This document shows, one piece after another, positions 12,332-24,336 of a stretch of 42,952 bases of DNA (the stretch's first letter is position 1; each line of letters opens with the position of its first letter). Where the stretch lies: contig AZLU01000297.1 in the NCBI GenBank assembly GCA_002224055.1, positions 1 through 42,952 on the forward strand. The letters are read 5' to 3'. Below the pieces are notes generated by a model, which was not told the origin of the DNA, ran no database searches, and worked only from the letters and a program-made list of their open reading frames with translations. The position numbers and the translations under genes were made by a program. The DNA comes from Pezizomycotina sp. ARF18 (lineage: Eukaryota > Ascomycota).

Positions 12332-13993
12332 TCACGAAGTTTCCTTGAAAGTGACAATGTAGCGGATATTGAATGGGAGAGCTTGGTCCGTGACCGAGAT
12401 CTCGTCGCGGGATTCGATCAGGTCCTTAAGCTTCTTCTCGAGGTTCGGCCTCGTCGCCTCCTCCAGCGACGCCGGCGTTCGCAGGTACAGCGACTTCCCT
12501 TCCGCCCTGAACGAGGGTGCTTTCAACGACCTACAAAAAAAATATGTTCATTAACTCCATTCGTTTTTCAAAATAATACCTGTAAAGAGGGAACTTACGT
12601 ATCCTTGCTCTCCATCAGCTTCTCCATGAACTCCTTGAGCGTCCACTCCCCGTCCGCCTCATACTCCGTCGGCAAATTTCCGCAAACGGGACAGTCGTCC
12701 TTCTTCTGGTGCTGGAAGGTGTACGTGTACACGCTCTCCGTCCCGTGTACATCATGTAATTATCCAAATACGGCGCCGAGCTAGACACAATCTTGAACGC
12801 CTCGTTGCAGCAGCTCGCCGCTATGATCGCGTTCGTGCTAGCTATCGCGGGGATGATATTCTTTACGACTCCTTGGGTCATCGCGTACGTTACTCCGGGG
12901 ATGTTGAACTCTTTGGCGCGGTCGAGGGCCTTTTGTACAGCCAGGTGATGTGTTCCGGGTCGTCAGTGTCGAGCTTCTTCTCGCCCATTTCTTTCGGCCA
13001 CTGGATTACGGAAGCCCACTCGATGCAGTGCGCGGGCTGGCGCGGGATGGAAGCAAGCGTGCAAAGCGGCACGGCTTCGCGTGGCGTAAGCATGTCCAAG
13101 GAACACTCGTAGCAGGAACTTATCGTGGGTAGGATAACGCGCGCTTGACCTTTAAACCTTCCGTACCGCCGTCGATGAGCGGCTTCAGCGACTCCGGGTT
13201 GCTGCCGTCGACCATGTTTACCAGCGTGGCGTTGATCCACCGCCTCGCTTCGACGGAGTCGAGGCCGCAGATTACGATGTTGAACTGCATGTAGTAAGCC
13301 TCGTCTTTGTCCTGGATCGCGCCGTAGAAGGGGGTTATTTTGACGCCCTTGACGCGCTTCATGACGAAGTTGGCGGCTACTTCGGCTTTGGGCTTGCCCA
13401 CGTCGGCTTCGCGGAAGAGGAACTGCCGGTTGAGGTTTGATATGTCGATCGTGTCTAGCACAAATATACTTCGTGGTTTAGTAGATGTTTGACAGGGTAC
13501 CTTTGGAGGGGAGAGAGAGCTGGTAACGGACCCATATCTATGACGTGGATGTCGTCGAAACCTGACAGCGCTAGGTTCTTTAGGATTTCGCAGCCTAGAC
13601 CTCCAGCGCCGCTATATTGTATCGATATTTGTAAGCCCTTTTTATACCCCTAATTATATAGTTTTGGGTTCATTTGTAGGAGTTGAATAACGTACATAAC
13701 CCTAGAAAGCGTATTCAAAGCTGCTGTTAGCTGTATTTAGGACAAAAATTGACACAAAGTGACGTAAGATAGCTCGTATGGGTTTGCGAGAGCACGTACA
13801 GTATCTTGACGCCTTTCATGAAATTCTTGACCTCATCGCCGGGGGCATAGCCTCGGGATCCGAGAACGGTCCCGCGCGGGAGACGATGTAGTTCAGGTAT
13901 TTTCTACAAAGAAGGAGGTCAGTTTCGAAGCTTTGACATCGAATTTTCTTGGAAACAAGAAGCAAACCTCCGTCCGGACCAGTCGTCAGCCAT
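12332..13993 (-). CDS. UBA3: NEDD8-activating enzyme E1 catalytic subunit (UBA3)
   Basis: With its partner ULA1/APPBP1 it adenylates NEDD8/Rub1, forms the E1 thioester and passes it to Ubc12 for cullin neddylation. The start at 13993 gives MADDWSGR. Exon 2 has [19 protein letters not shown]. The nucleotide loop [20 protein letters not shown] is assembled across a 6-nt micro-exon. It is followed by [33 protein letters not shown], a zinc pair CYEC, the catalytic segment [18 protein letters not shown] (active-site Cys in PLCT), the crossover-side [20 protein letters not shown], the second zinc pair CPVC, and a C-terminal E2-binding ubiquitin-like fold starting [14 protein letters not shown]. The last exon is complete to the stop at 12332-12334. 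Frame changes near 13152 (one G lost from a GGG), 12945 and 12750 look like sequence errors. Confidence 0.94.
13696..13701 (-). other. UBA3: 6-nt micro-exon of UBA3
   Basis: The preceding exon ends AAG ATA CT (at 13800) before the donor GTACGT, and the next starts C GGC GCT GGA (from 13611) after an ATATAG acceptor. Joined directly they would lack the Val-Ile of the nucleotide-binding strand. Between them, GGTTAT lies between a CTTTCTAG acceptor and a GTACGT donor, and its inclusion reads CTG GTT ATC GGC GCT, giving KILVIGAGGLG exactly as the family requires. The flanking introns are about 98 and 84 nt. Transcript evidence is not available here. Confidence 0.75.
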
Positions 13994-14335
13994 GGTGAAC
14001 GTGGGAGCTGTAGATAGCTTTGGGACAGACGACAAATCGAGAATAACTGTGTCGTTGGTATGCTGACGTCTTCGTCAATCTCACTGATACCGGCTTCGAG
14101 GTTGGTGTGAGAAGATATGAAGAATTTCGAGGGATATTTTGGGAATGGGTTACTTGTTATATAAGTGAGGAAGTAAAAAGAGACGAGGGTTTTGGTGTTG
14201 CTCACTCCATGAAATTGCTTGCGGCGCGGAAAAAACGAGGCTCCCCACTAGTTAAATGGAACCCCACCACCAAGGAATCGGCAAGGCTGCGCTGCACTCC
14301 GAGGAGAAATCAGCTGGAGTACGCGCGTTAGAATT

Positions 14336-14337
14336 TA

Positions 14338-14375
<38 letters not shown>
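14336..14375. repeat. (TTA)n microsatellite
   Basis: About 13 near-perfect units of the trinucleotide. A shorter relative of the same motif occurs at about 24904-24930. Confidence 0.9.
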
Positions 14376-14841
14376 CATCCATCACGATCCATTCATTCTC
14401 TTGCGCATGTTTAGCTTCATTCCTCATTTTCTTCCGTAAAAAAAAAAAAAAAAAAAAAAAAAAAGCAAAAAAGGCAAATTTAGTACTGATACTGATATCT
14501 ATATTCTGCGTTAACTGCCGGGGCAGGTGATAGATAAGTCCTATCTTCCGCAGTACCCTCCTCATGAGAAAGGTATAGAGTTTCTCAGAAAACGAATCAT
14601 CCATGGATAGAAGCTTTTCACATTACTAGAGTGATTCATGTAGAAGGACCAATACTATATTTCTAGTCATCATATATATAACAGGAGCTTTTAACGTAAG
14701 ATAACTCGGCAAAAATAAGCTGTGTAAGGTACAAGTACACCTGAAGGCCCGCAACGGCGAACATCAGCGATACGTAGAATGTAAATACACTTTCTACAAA
14801 ACCGAGAAATTATTATTATAGGATAACAACTCCTGAGTAAA

Positions 14842-14850
14842 CCCCCCCCC

Positions 14851-14882
<32 letters not shown>
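14842..14882. repeat. Compound C10-A31 homopolymer run
   Basis: Ten C are followed directly by 31 A. On the minus strand this is T31-G10. A similar C15-T13 junction is found at 28275-28302. Confidence 0.9.
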
Positions 14883-14885
<3 letters not shown>

Positions 14886-15568
14886 AGAGCCGTAAGGTCC
14901 AAAGAAAATCTCCGGGATATATTTCTGGTACTTATCTATCAATCTTCTATGAGACTCGAAAGCCTTCCAGGGCGTCCACCTGGTTCGATACACTTTTAAT
15001 TAATACCCTAAGAAACAACTATACTCGCTTTACGCCGTTATCCTCTTATGGTTATAGAGTCTGTACTCCTTTTTGGGAGTATGGACAAGGCGACTTCACC
15101 CGTCCAATGCCTGAAATGTCATAAGATTGTTACGTATGAATGACTATTGAGGATCGGTCGTGGCGATATACGTCGACAATATTCATAAATTTCTAAGACA
15201 CACAATGCACATTTGTGGATAGAAACCATTGTAGCCTATATTAAGATCAAAACGGGTACAATGTATTACTTCTTCTCGATAGCGAACATGTACAGGTGAA
15301 AACAGAAAAACATTATCACTTACCGATCGGCATCTCTGAGTATCGATATCTAAATCATGGAGGTATCCTGCTAGGAATATTCTTGAAGATGATGTTGGTG
15401 ACGATATTACTAATGGGAGTGTAGACGCGATTGAGCACAGTGGTATTCCTGCTGTGGCCAGCTTAAAATAAGTCTCCAACTGCTAGATCGAAAGTATAGC
15501 TACCAGCGTGGAGATAATAGGTATCTGATTTCGCTTCTGATGAATACAGCAGTGAAACGTCCGCAAAT

Positions 15569-15870
15569 ATGACCATACCCGATCGCAAGCCAGAGCGCCT
15601 CTACGAGGACGCAGAGACGTCGTCAAACATAAGCGACAAACACAATGTGCTGAAAAACGTTCCAGTAGTCTTTTCCAAAGTCATCTATCTGCAGAATAAC
15701 AATGTGTACAGGAAATTCTTGCAATTGCCAAGTATATTCCAGAAAGCGGTCGCTGGAACGCCAGAGGAACACAAAAGGGCCGTCGCCCGCACGAACCAAA
15801 TTCATTCTCGACGTCGTCCCTAGGCTTCTCCGTGGAAAGATCTTGCTATAGATCAACTTCAAGACATGTA
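15569..15870 (+). pseudogene. Protein-like tract of unknown family
   Basis: An 84-codon frame contains hydrophilic, helix-like sequence (RKPERLYEDAETSSNISDKH, then a hydrophobic VPVVFSKVIYLQNNNVYRK, then TPEEHKRAVART). After a one-base frame change near 15797 it seems to go on as FILDVVPRLLRGKILL to a stop at about 15850. I recognise no family. The composition looks more like real protein than the surrounding sequence. It may be part of the same broken gene as the tracts up to 18.9 kb. It could be an unrecognised gene damaged by sequence errors, or a true relic. Confidence 0.3.
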
Positions 15871-16452
15871 CACACCAATCGTAGATTTAATAGATTAAAT
15901 AAACAGATAGCCAAAGGTACGATCCATCGTTTCTTGGATCTTATTTAGACGCGCGCTTTCTTGAGATGTTAATACGTATCAGCTTATTCTCGGTTTGGGT
16001 TGAGCAAACATAGCTCATAGTTTCGAACTATAACCACCATCCGTTGCGATAATGCATTATTATTCCTTCTTTCACTCGTGGCCAAAGTATACGTAGTGAG
16101 GCAATATGTTACCCCTTCGAACTAGAAAACATGGAGGATATTTTGTGGAAACCCTACGCAGCTGCTTAAAAAGTGCCATTGAAAAGACTCATAACCGCTG
16201 GACATAGGGAAAGCCGTGTGCGTGACATGGCATTTATGCACGCCATCGCAGAGTGTCGAATCAGAGCAACTTTTGGTGGCATCTTAAGCGGTGCATATTG
16301 TTCATCAATAGATAGTCTTGACTGTATCCAAAGTTGTAAAATTTGCAGACTGCAAGCCATAAAGCGACGACCTCCGCGATATAATAGGCCAGTGTACACA
16401 CATGGGCACGTCCCCCGCCAATGATATCCAGAGCGTTAGAAGTTAACGCCTT

Positions 16453-17448
16453 TTAGAAGTCTCTATTAGAACGGGATGCAATCGATAGATATACCTCGTA
16501 AGTACTCAATAAGTTCAGAAGACCTGTAGAAGGATCACCCAAGATAAATTCTCCCAGAAAAAGATTGTCTACAGCTGATAGCCTAGTATAATTGACCTGG
16601 GATGGGCAATTTTGCGCTGCGGCTCTAAAGGGAAGCGTCATAGCAACGTCGCTTTCAGTATATTTGATCTTTGGGCGGCCCTTTAATCCTCTTTGGCACC
16701 GCAAGTACACTGCATCGCAGATCCATTCGTAGGCGCAGAGGGCTAGAGTTGGAACGTATGACCTGCATTGAGATGAAAACATCGTAATAGGTCTAGAATG
16801 ATCGAAAAACGTAACGTACTGCTTTGCAATTCTCAGTGGTTGAGTCCGCGTAAGAGTACAGATGGGAGTAGTACGAAGTAAAGACTTAGCCTGGCTGGTT
16901 TCAAATATCATACGAAGGCTCTAGTATTCTGGGCTATTATTGGAATATCTCCAAGCTTTAGAGAAGGGTACTATAAAGCTATACGACGACGGTCGCCAGA
17001 GATGATAGCTATGAAACGACAATACGCAACGCTGATAAAACGTTTGCTCCCAGGACATCCTTAACGAACGTGTGTCTACAACCTGTCGATTTAATGGTCG
17101 ACGCGTGTCTGGTCTACGTGCAAGACGACCTTGATACATCGAGGCAAAGTTCACGGCCTCCATCATAGAGAGCACGGTTATTCTCTCAAAGTATGAACAA
17201 GCTCTTCGTATCGAAGAAGAACCTAAAGCATACATCTCGCAGCTCCACCTACAGCGGATACGATCAGTCATCAGGACGATGAAGTATAATGAGCACCCCA
17301 TCCCCACTTCAAGGACTACGAAGTTTCCCGAATATATTTCTAGCCGTACTGACCTTCCGATATCGAACCATCTACGGCCTTCATTCACGGCTTCCTTGTT
17401 GTTCTCGAGGAACTCGCGGAGAGGATTCGACCGATCAAGATACTTTGA
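16453..17448 (-). other. Long minus-strand open frame with one amber stop, unknown
   Basis: One reading frame is open for about 330 codons except for a single TAG at 16921-16923. Upstream of it lies a frame of more than 155 codons (with GRRWFDIGRSVRLEIYSGNF), and downstream one of 152 codons (with LRIAKQYVTFFDHSRPITMF). Two such tracts in phase are unlikely by chance at this base composition. No family is recognised. It overlaps plus-strand protein-like tracts (for example 17134-17698), so it may be only the antisense shadow of a plus-strand gene. Confidence 0.25.
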
Positions 17449-17698
17449 TCAACTATCATTCGAGATTCATAGTTATCCAGGAGTACTACGGCGAATTATA
17501 CGTATATTACACATACATATAAATAGACACCGTGAGGTACTAAGAAGACATACACCAATATGGACGAATAAAAAAAATTATACTGGAGGTAATACGAATG
17601 CTTTCAGATATCTTAGACCCGCACCGGGCAAGAAATCGATAGTAAACTATTTACAAAGTTTTCTAGACAGTAAACAGGTCGGCGATAGAGCTTACTAA
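16910..17698 (+). pseudogene. Plus-strand protein-like tracts, unknown and broken
   Basis: Several helix-like segments follow each other in changing plus-strand frames: LLLEYLQALEKGTIKLYDD, AMKRQYATLIKRLLPGHP, then a 188-codon open stretch (17134-17698) containing YEQALRIEEEPKAYISQLHL and ending in a Lys-rich part. An alternative frame near 17361-17450 reads STAFIHGFLVVLEELAERIR. The arrangement is like the frame-shifted housekeeping genes elsewhere in the window, so this may be a real gene of unknown family read through errors. No start, stop or domain can be assigned. Confidence 0.3.
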
Positions 17699-18079
17699 TA
17701 TTTTATAAGCTTATTGGATTTTCAGAGCTGGCATTGATGCGGCGCGCAATATAGCAAATTGGTAGAGCGCCAAAACAATATTACGTTGATTTGATACACG
17801 ATCAGATTGTATTCCCTCTAAAGAACAGAAGATATCACCGAAACCGCAGTAAACCCCTATTTGTAAGACCACAGGTTTTCCCCATTTGAAACATATTTGA
17901 GTTAGAGAGCCATCGGTACAGTTATCGGCGTATCGCTCGAGGCCGAGAGGGGATTCTATTCTTCCGTACAGTTATGACTACATTTTCATCTCTATATTGT
18001 TATATGGAGTTTCTGTCTATATCTCGAAGTCATCAGCCACAGACGATTAGAAACCATACTAGTACTTTTATTTATTTTT

Positions 18080-18900
18080 GCTTGCTAGTCAAAGGCGATA
18101 AATGACCTGACGCTGGCGGTGAGTATATTATTGACGTCCCAGTCCCAAGCACAGGAAGCTCTGGAAGTTAATGGAGCAAAAATGATGGCAATTGAAATAC
18201 TCCGTAACACCATCATAGATGAAACGTCATAAGAGTATCTCTACCAGGAGTGCAAAGCGGGAAGCATAGCACTACGCTAACCCTAGCAGAACTTTCAATT
18301 TCCGCATCATACTTATCTTCCTACGTCGTGAAAATTCAATAGTCTTATGTGCATGATGCTGTCTGATACGATTCTTTATCTAGTAAGCGGCAGGTCGAAT
18401 GGGGTATGATATCTACCTGATTAAGCCTGAGCGCAAAGGACGGTTTCCAGTGGAGGATAAATTGCCACCAACGTTCACCAAAGTCATCATCACCGGACTC
18501 GAGGAATCTGATAGCAAAACAAGAGACTTTACTGAATTCTGACCTGAAAGAGATCGTTCTGGACCATAACGTTCTAGCGTATTATGGAGATTAGGTCGGT
18601 CGGCCTAAAAAAGTGAAGGAGAAGGAGCATAACTAGGTCTTACGAAGCAGCTAACGCGGAGATATAACTTAGTTAACGATTCGTAAAAATCTTTGCAGCC
18701 GGGTTATCAAAAGGTTCACAAAAGCGACGAAGATGACTTTCAAATTCTATGATAATAGTCCATTGAATTCTCCCAGAACCACCAGAGGATATCTACAGCG
18801 AATCCAAAGAGTATCCATAAAAACTTACGACACTAGACGACGCCGATATGTTGCTCAACGATATTTTATCTACGATGGCTTGCTACGCAAACTAACCTAA
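18080..18900 (+). pseudogene. Further plus-strand protein-like tracts, unknown
   Basis: One open segment (about 18088-18230) reads SKAINDLTLAVSILLTSQSQ then QEALEVNGAKMMAIEIL, which looks alpha-helical, perhaps ARM-repeat-like. A second (about 18390-18540) includes YDIYLIKPERKGRFPVEDKL and VIITGLEESDSKTRDF. A third near 18836-18890 reads LTTLDDADMLLNDILSTM. Frames change between them and stops intervene. I cannot name a family. They may belong to the same damaged gene as the tracts from 15.6 to 17.7 kb. Confidence 0.3.
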
Positions 18901-19214
18901 AGGGACCAAGGCAAATTGAAGGAGCCAAAATGGGATAATATGAGTCCATGTATCTTTAACTATTTCTCTTATAAATTTAGAAGGAAACCAAGACGTTTCG
19001 TAGACGAAAGAGTCCATTTTCTGATGAGAATTAAACCATGACTGTACAAAAATAAAATGCTTGTTATAAACAGAAAAAGAGTAAACCAGTAATAATATGT
19101 ACGTATTAGGAAAAAGTTAACGGTAGTCAGAGCACCATTTTCTGCATCTCTCCCGTGAAGTGAATAGAATATATAAAGCTCAATGAATAAATTTTCCTTT
19201 CTGTGAAGACTAAT

Positions 19215-20871
<1,657 letters not shown>

Positions 20872-21400
20872 TATCTCTTCTTCTTCCTTAGCCCTTGTCG
20901 TGCTTCTCTAGCTTTCCCCACCCTACTCTAGACTACCATTCCAGTTTTGTAAATCCCCAATCGATGCCCTCCCCAATTGATAATAAACAGAAGAAAACAA
21001 AGGTGTGGGAGTTTGTTGTCGTCGAAGAACGTTGGAGATGTATAAGTAAACGGAGGCGAAAGGATTACCTCAATGATGCCTGTCAATTGCAAGCGGGATA
21101 TATTGAATTGGAGGTAGCTGTGTGGATATAAAATTAATAGAGAGATCTAATTGGCCAGGAGATTTGTAACGCTTGGCATCGAAAAGGATTAAAAAAAAGA
21201 CTGTGAGACAAAGAAAGAGATTTTGGCGGCATAAAAAATAAAAATAAAAAATAAAAAAAATACATATATATTTTATACTCTGACGCCGCAAAAACTCAAC
21301 AATTCATCTCTAGATCCAAAGCTTCAATCCATCTCCAAGCTAATCCATCACCCAATAGCATTCATCGAATCCTTTTTACGTACATACATATACACACACA
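20872..21400. promoter_or_regulatory. Divergent promoter of nuo-49 and RPC40
   Basis: 529 nt separate the two start codons. Near the RPC40 start lies an A-rich stretch (21185-21265) followed by a CA/TA-rich leader directly before the ATG. No specific factor site is recognised. Confidence 0.6.
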
Positions 21401-22730
21401 ATGGCGCCATCTGCAGCCCAGCTAGAGCAAAGAAGGGTATGTCTCCTACGATAGGATGTCACTTTTTTTGGAGCTTCTCTTCAGCTAACTTCTTTAAACT
21501 TCCAGATCATAGGCATCGAGAGCGAAAGAGTCACAAATATACAATCGACGGACTTCCCGGGCCACTACCCGGGCGAAGACCACTCATGGAACCTCGAAGC
21601 CTTTAAAAAGGTAAAAAGCGCGCTCGATCATTGTTCCTCCTTCTCATAGCTCCCTCTCCCGCTAACTTGTTCGCCTTCGCTGTTTTTCAAAGAACCTGAA
21701 AATCAAATTCCACAAGTACGACCCCTACGACATCGAATTCGACCTCATCGGCGTCGACGCCTCCATCGCAAACGCCTTCAGACGTATCTTAATAGCAGAA
21801 GTCCCCACCCTCGCCATAGAAAAAGTCTTTGTCGCAAAGAACACATCGATAATACAAGACGAAGTCCTCGCTCAGCGGCTAGGTCTAGTCCCCTCGTGGG
21901 CGCCAAGCAAGGCCTCAAAACCATGCGCTGGACTCACGCTCACGAGGGACCCATAGCAGATCCGACGGACTACAACACCGTCGTAATGACCCTCAAGCCG
22001 AATGCAAATTCAACCCGGACGCTTCAAAAACCGCAACGGATCCGAAGGAGCTGTACGTTAATTCATCGGTATATTCCAGCCAGATAACGTACGAGCCGCA
22101 GGGACGGCAACCGAATTGGTTCCCCGACGGGGTTAAAGCCGTCAACCCGAATATTTTGATCGCGAAGATGAGGCCGGGCAGGAGATCGACGTGCAGATGC
22201 ACTGCGTGCTGGTATCGGGCAGGACCACGCCAAGTTTTCCCAGTCGCGACGGCGAGTTACAGGCTCATGCCGACGATAACGATCACGAAGCCGATAACCG
22301 GCCAGGACGCTATAAATTTTGCGAGGTGTTTTCCCAGGGGGTTATAAGGTTGGAGGATGATAAGGAGTCCGGGGCGAAGAAGGCGGTCGTGGCGGAGCCC
22401 AGGAAGGATACGGTGAGCAGGGAGGTTCTGAGGCACGAGGAGTTCAAGGGGAAAATTAAGCTGGGGAGGATACGGGATCATTTTATATGTAAGACCGCGC
22501 TTCTTCGAGAATTAGCTTTTTTCCCACAAGGAGAAGTGATATCGTTCCCTTTAAGTCGAGCAAAGCTAACTCTTCTAAAAATTCTAGTCTCCGTCGAGTC
22601 CACCGGAGCCTTCGAGAGCGACGAGCTGATGGTGCAAGCAATACATGTCCTACGGGCAAAATGTCAACGTTTCAAGAAAAGCTTCTGGAAGACTAAAGAA
22701 GAGACCAGCCTTAGGAGGAAGGAAATGTAA
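21401..22730 (+). CDS. RPC40: RNA polymerase I and III subunit AC40 (RPC40)
   Basis: Alpha-like subunit shared by RNA polymerases I and III; pairs with AC19 as the assembly platform in the nucleus. Exon 1 (21401-21436) codes [12 protein letters not shown]. Exon 2 (21506-21611) has [20 protein letters not shown] and [10 protein letters not shown]. Exon 3 from 21693 has the alpha motif [36 protein letters not shown] and [18 protein letters not shown]. Later parts carry [34 protein letters not shown] and, in the last exon, [20 protein letters not shown]. Exon 2 has one extra base (GCCC before TTT), an insertion rather than the usual deletion; further frame changes lie near 21895, 22000 and 22190. 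The C-terminal end is uncertain: the frame given stops at 22730, but a one-base shift would read QEKLLED and stop at about 22701. Confidence 0.93.
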
Positions 22731-23359
22731 ATCTAGCTGCGGTGGTTTCGGTTGCCTTATATATTGAGGTTAAAGAAGAATAATTCTTGGATGCACTAAT
22801 AGTTTAGAAGGTGGGATAGCTGAAAGAATACCGCCAAGTGTACAATAGACTACAGAAGGGAAAGAAAAAAGCGTTAAAATATGATTAAAAAGCATAAATT
22901 CATTTGGAATAGATTTATGTCCTTCAGGCCATCTTGTTTTTATTTCATATAGGCGTAAAAAGACGGGAGTAAGATACGCAATTGGTTGCGACAACTGTAA
23001 AGAAAGGACTAGTGGTAAATTCTTGAGTTTAAGAAATTCGATTAAAAATATTATTGAGTCTAAAAGAAAACAGAAATAGATAGGAAGGAATACCCTTCGA
23101 GAAGACATTTCCAAAAGCATTGAAGTGGTGAAAGGAGGGAAGGGGAGTGGGTAATAATCCGAGAGAAGTTCAATTAAAAAATACTCCGTAACAGAATTCG
23201 CCGATTTGATCAGAAGAGCAGGAATAATTTAGAAATCAAGACGCCGTAAGATAAATTTAGTAATGGTTGGAAAGTTTACTCATAGTCTAGAGGAGTGTTG
23301 AGTATATAGCGCGCTGGTTTACAGTGACAGCACAGCTAATAGCAATGACTGAGATTGCG
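22731..23359. other. Intergenic region between convergent genes
   Basis: Lies between the 3' ends of RPC40 and the E2 gene, so it should hold both polyadenylation regions. It is A-rich and no gene was seen. Confidence 0.6.
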
Positions 23360-24336
23360 TTAAACGGTCTCGTCCTCATAAACGAAACGGATGTTCCGAG
23401 GCGACCGTATTCCGGTTCGCACGAATTGGTCGTTCCCAGGAGGTCGCTCTGTTATTTAGGTGTTAATACTGCTAATAATCAAGCTCAATTGCGAACAAAA
23501 AAATTATACGAAGTGTATTTACCATTCTTTGTATTGCCTGCACAATTTACAGGTTAGCTAAGTCGCCCTAAAGAGAATATTTGGATAGTGGGGATTGTGT
23601 ATCCACCTGTTAGCATGCTTTGAATGCTCATGCAAACAGACTCGACGTTCTGCACCGGCGACCAGTTGCTTCCGAGTAAATCTAAGCATATGACGCCGTT
23701 GGAGTAAACTGCGGCACAAACGGAAATTAGTATGGAATAACCGAATTTCGGAGTCGCCGACGGCATGTCCTATTTTAGAGTTACTGACTGTGTGGATGCA
23801 TCGGGATCTCTAGGTTGTCCTCGCAGATGAATGTAACTTCGGGCGCCTCTGTTTAAGCAGAATATTTTATTTAATGGTCAGCTACCAGCATCCAAACTTT
23901 ATCGATAAGAAGCTTACGATAATTAAAAATAAAGCCTTTTGGTTCAGCGCGCACCTATTGGGTAGGAGTTGGAGAACTTGAAGTTTAGCCTGTACGTCTG
24001 GCCTTTGTAGAGCGGGTTCTCGTCCAGGACTTGGATATCCATCTTCCAGTTTGTGAAGTCAGGCGTGCTGGCTATCATGACGCCGGGAGGGAGGCTGCGG
24101 TTAAGCTGGGGTTTCCTAAGTCAGACGAGTTACTCGAAAGTCGGTATGGGGGAGAGGATGGGGACCAAAAAAATTGCAAAGGCAAACGAAAGAGACGGTG
24201 GCTAACATTTGACAGCTCCTAGATCAGTAGCAAATGGATGATTAGCATTGTGGCTCTTGCTCAAATTCTCTCGATAGTGATGGTGATGATGAGGGTCTTC
24301 AGAACTAACCTTTTGGAGTCGCTTCGTTGCAAACAT
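23360..24336 (-). CDS. Ubiquitin-conjugating enzyme E2, UBE2W-like
   Basis: Small E2 with a complete UBC fold split over five or more exons. Start at 24336: MFATKRLQK. The next exon, from about 24112, gives LNRSLPPGVMIASTPDFTNW, KMDIQVLDENPLYKG and TYRLNFKFSNSYPI. Then come EAPEVTFICEDNLEIPMHPH, YSNGVICLDLLGSNWSPVQN (catalytic Cys in GVICL), VESVCMSIQSMLTG and ERPPGNDQFVRT, ending RFVYEDETV. HPH replaces the HPN of most E2s, and W follows the active site in the SNWSP motif; both are features of UBE2W, which modifies protein N-termini. An expected Glu after LQK is absent from my exon join, so the first splice may be off or a base lost. The gene is divergent from the CaM kinase, with a long spacer. 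Confidence 0.88.

Larger units (their letters stand above)
13994..15568. other. Intergenic region with simple repeats
   Basis: Upstream of UBA3 no further gene is supported. It holds an ATT/TTA microsatellite (14336-14375), 27 A (14438-14464) and a compound C10-A31 run (14842-14882). Open frames through these runs are artefacts of the repeats. Confidence 0.6.

Noticed and set aside
14852-14882. poly(A) run as the tail of a LINE or processed retrogene
   Set aside because: No reverse transcriptase, no intronless gene copy and no flanking target-site duplication is visible beside it.
17735-17815. tRNA-like sequence with an A-box-like TAGCAAATTGGTAGAGCG
   Set aside because: No cloverleaf could be folded: the D stem has only two pairs, no anticodon stem forms, and the downstream B-box match is poor. 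At best a degenerate relic.
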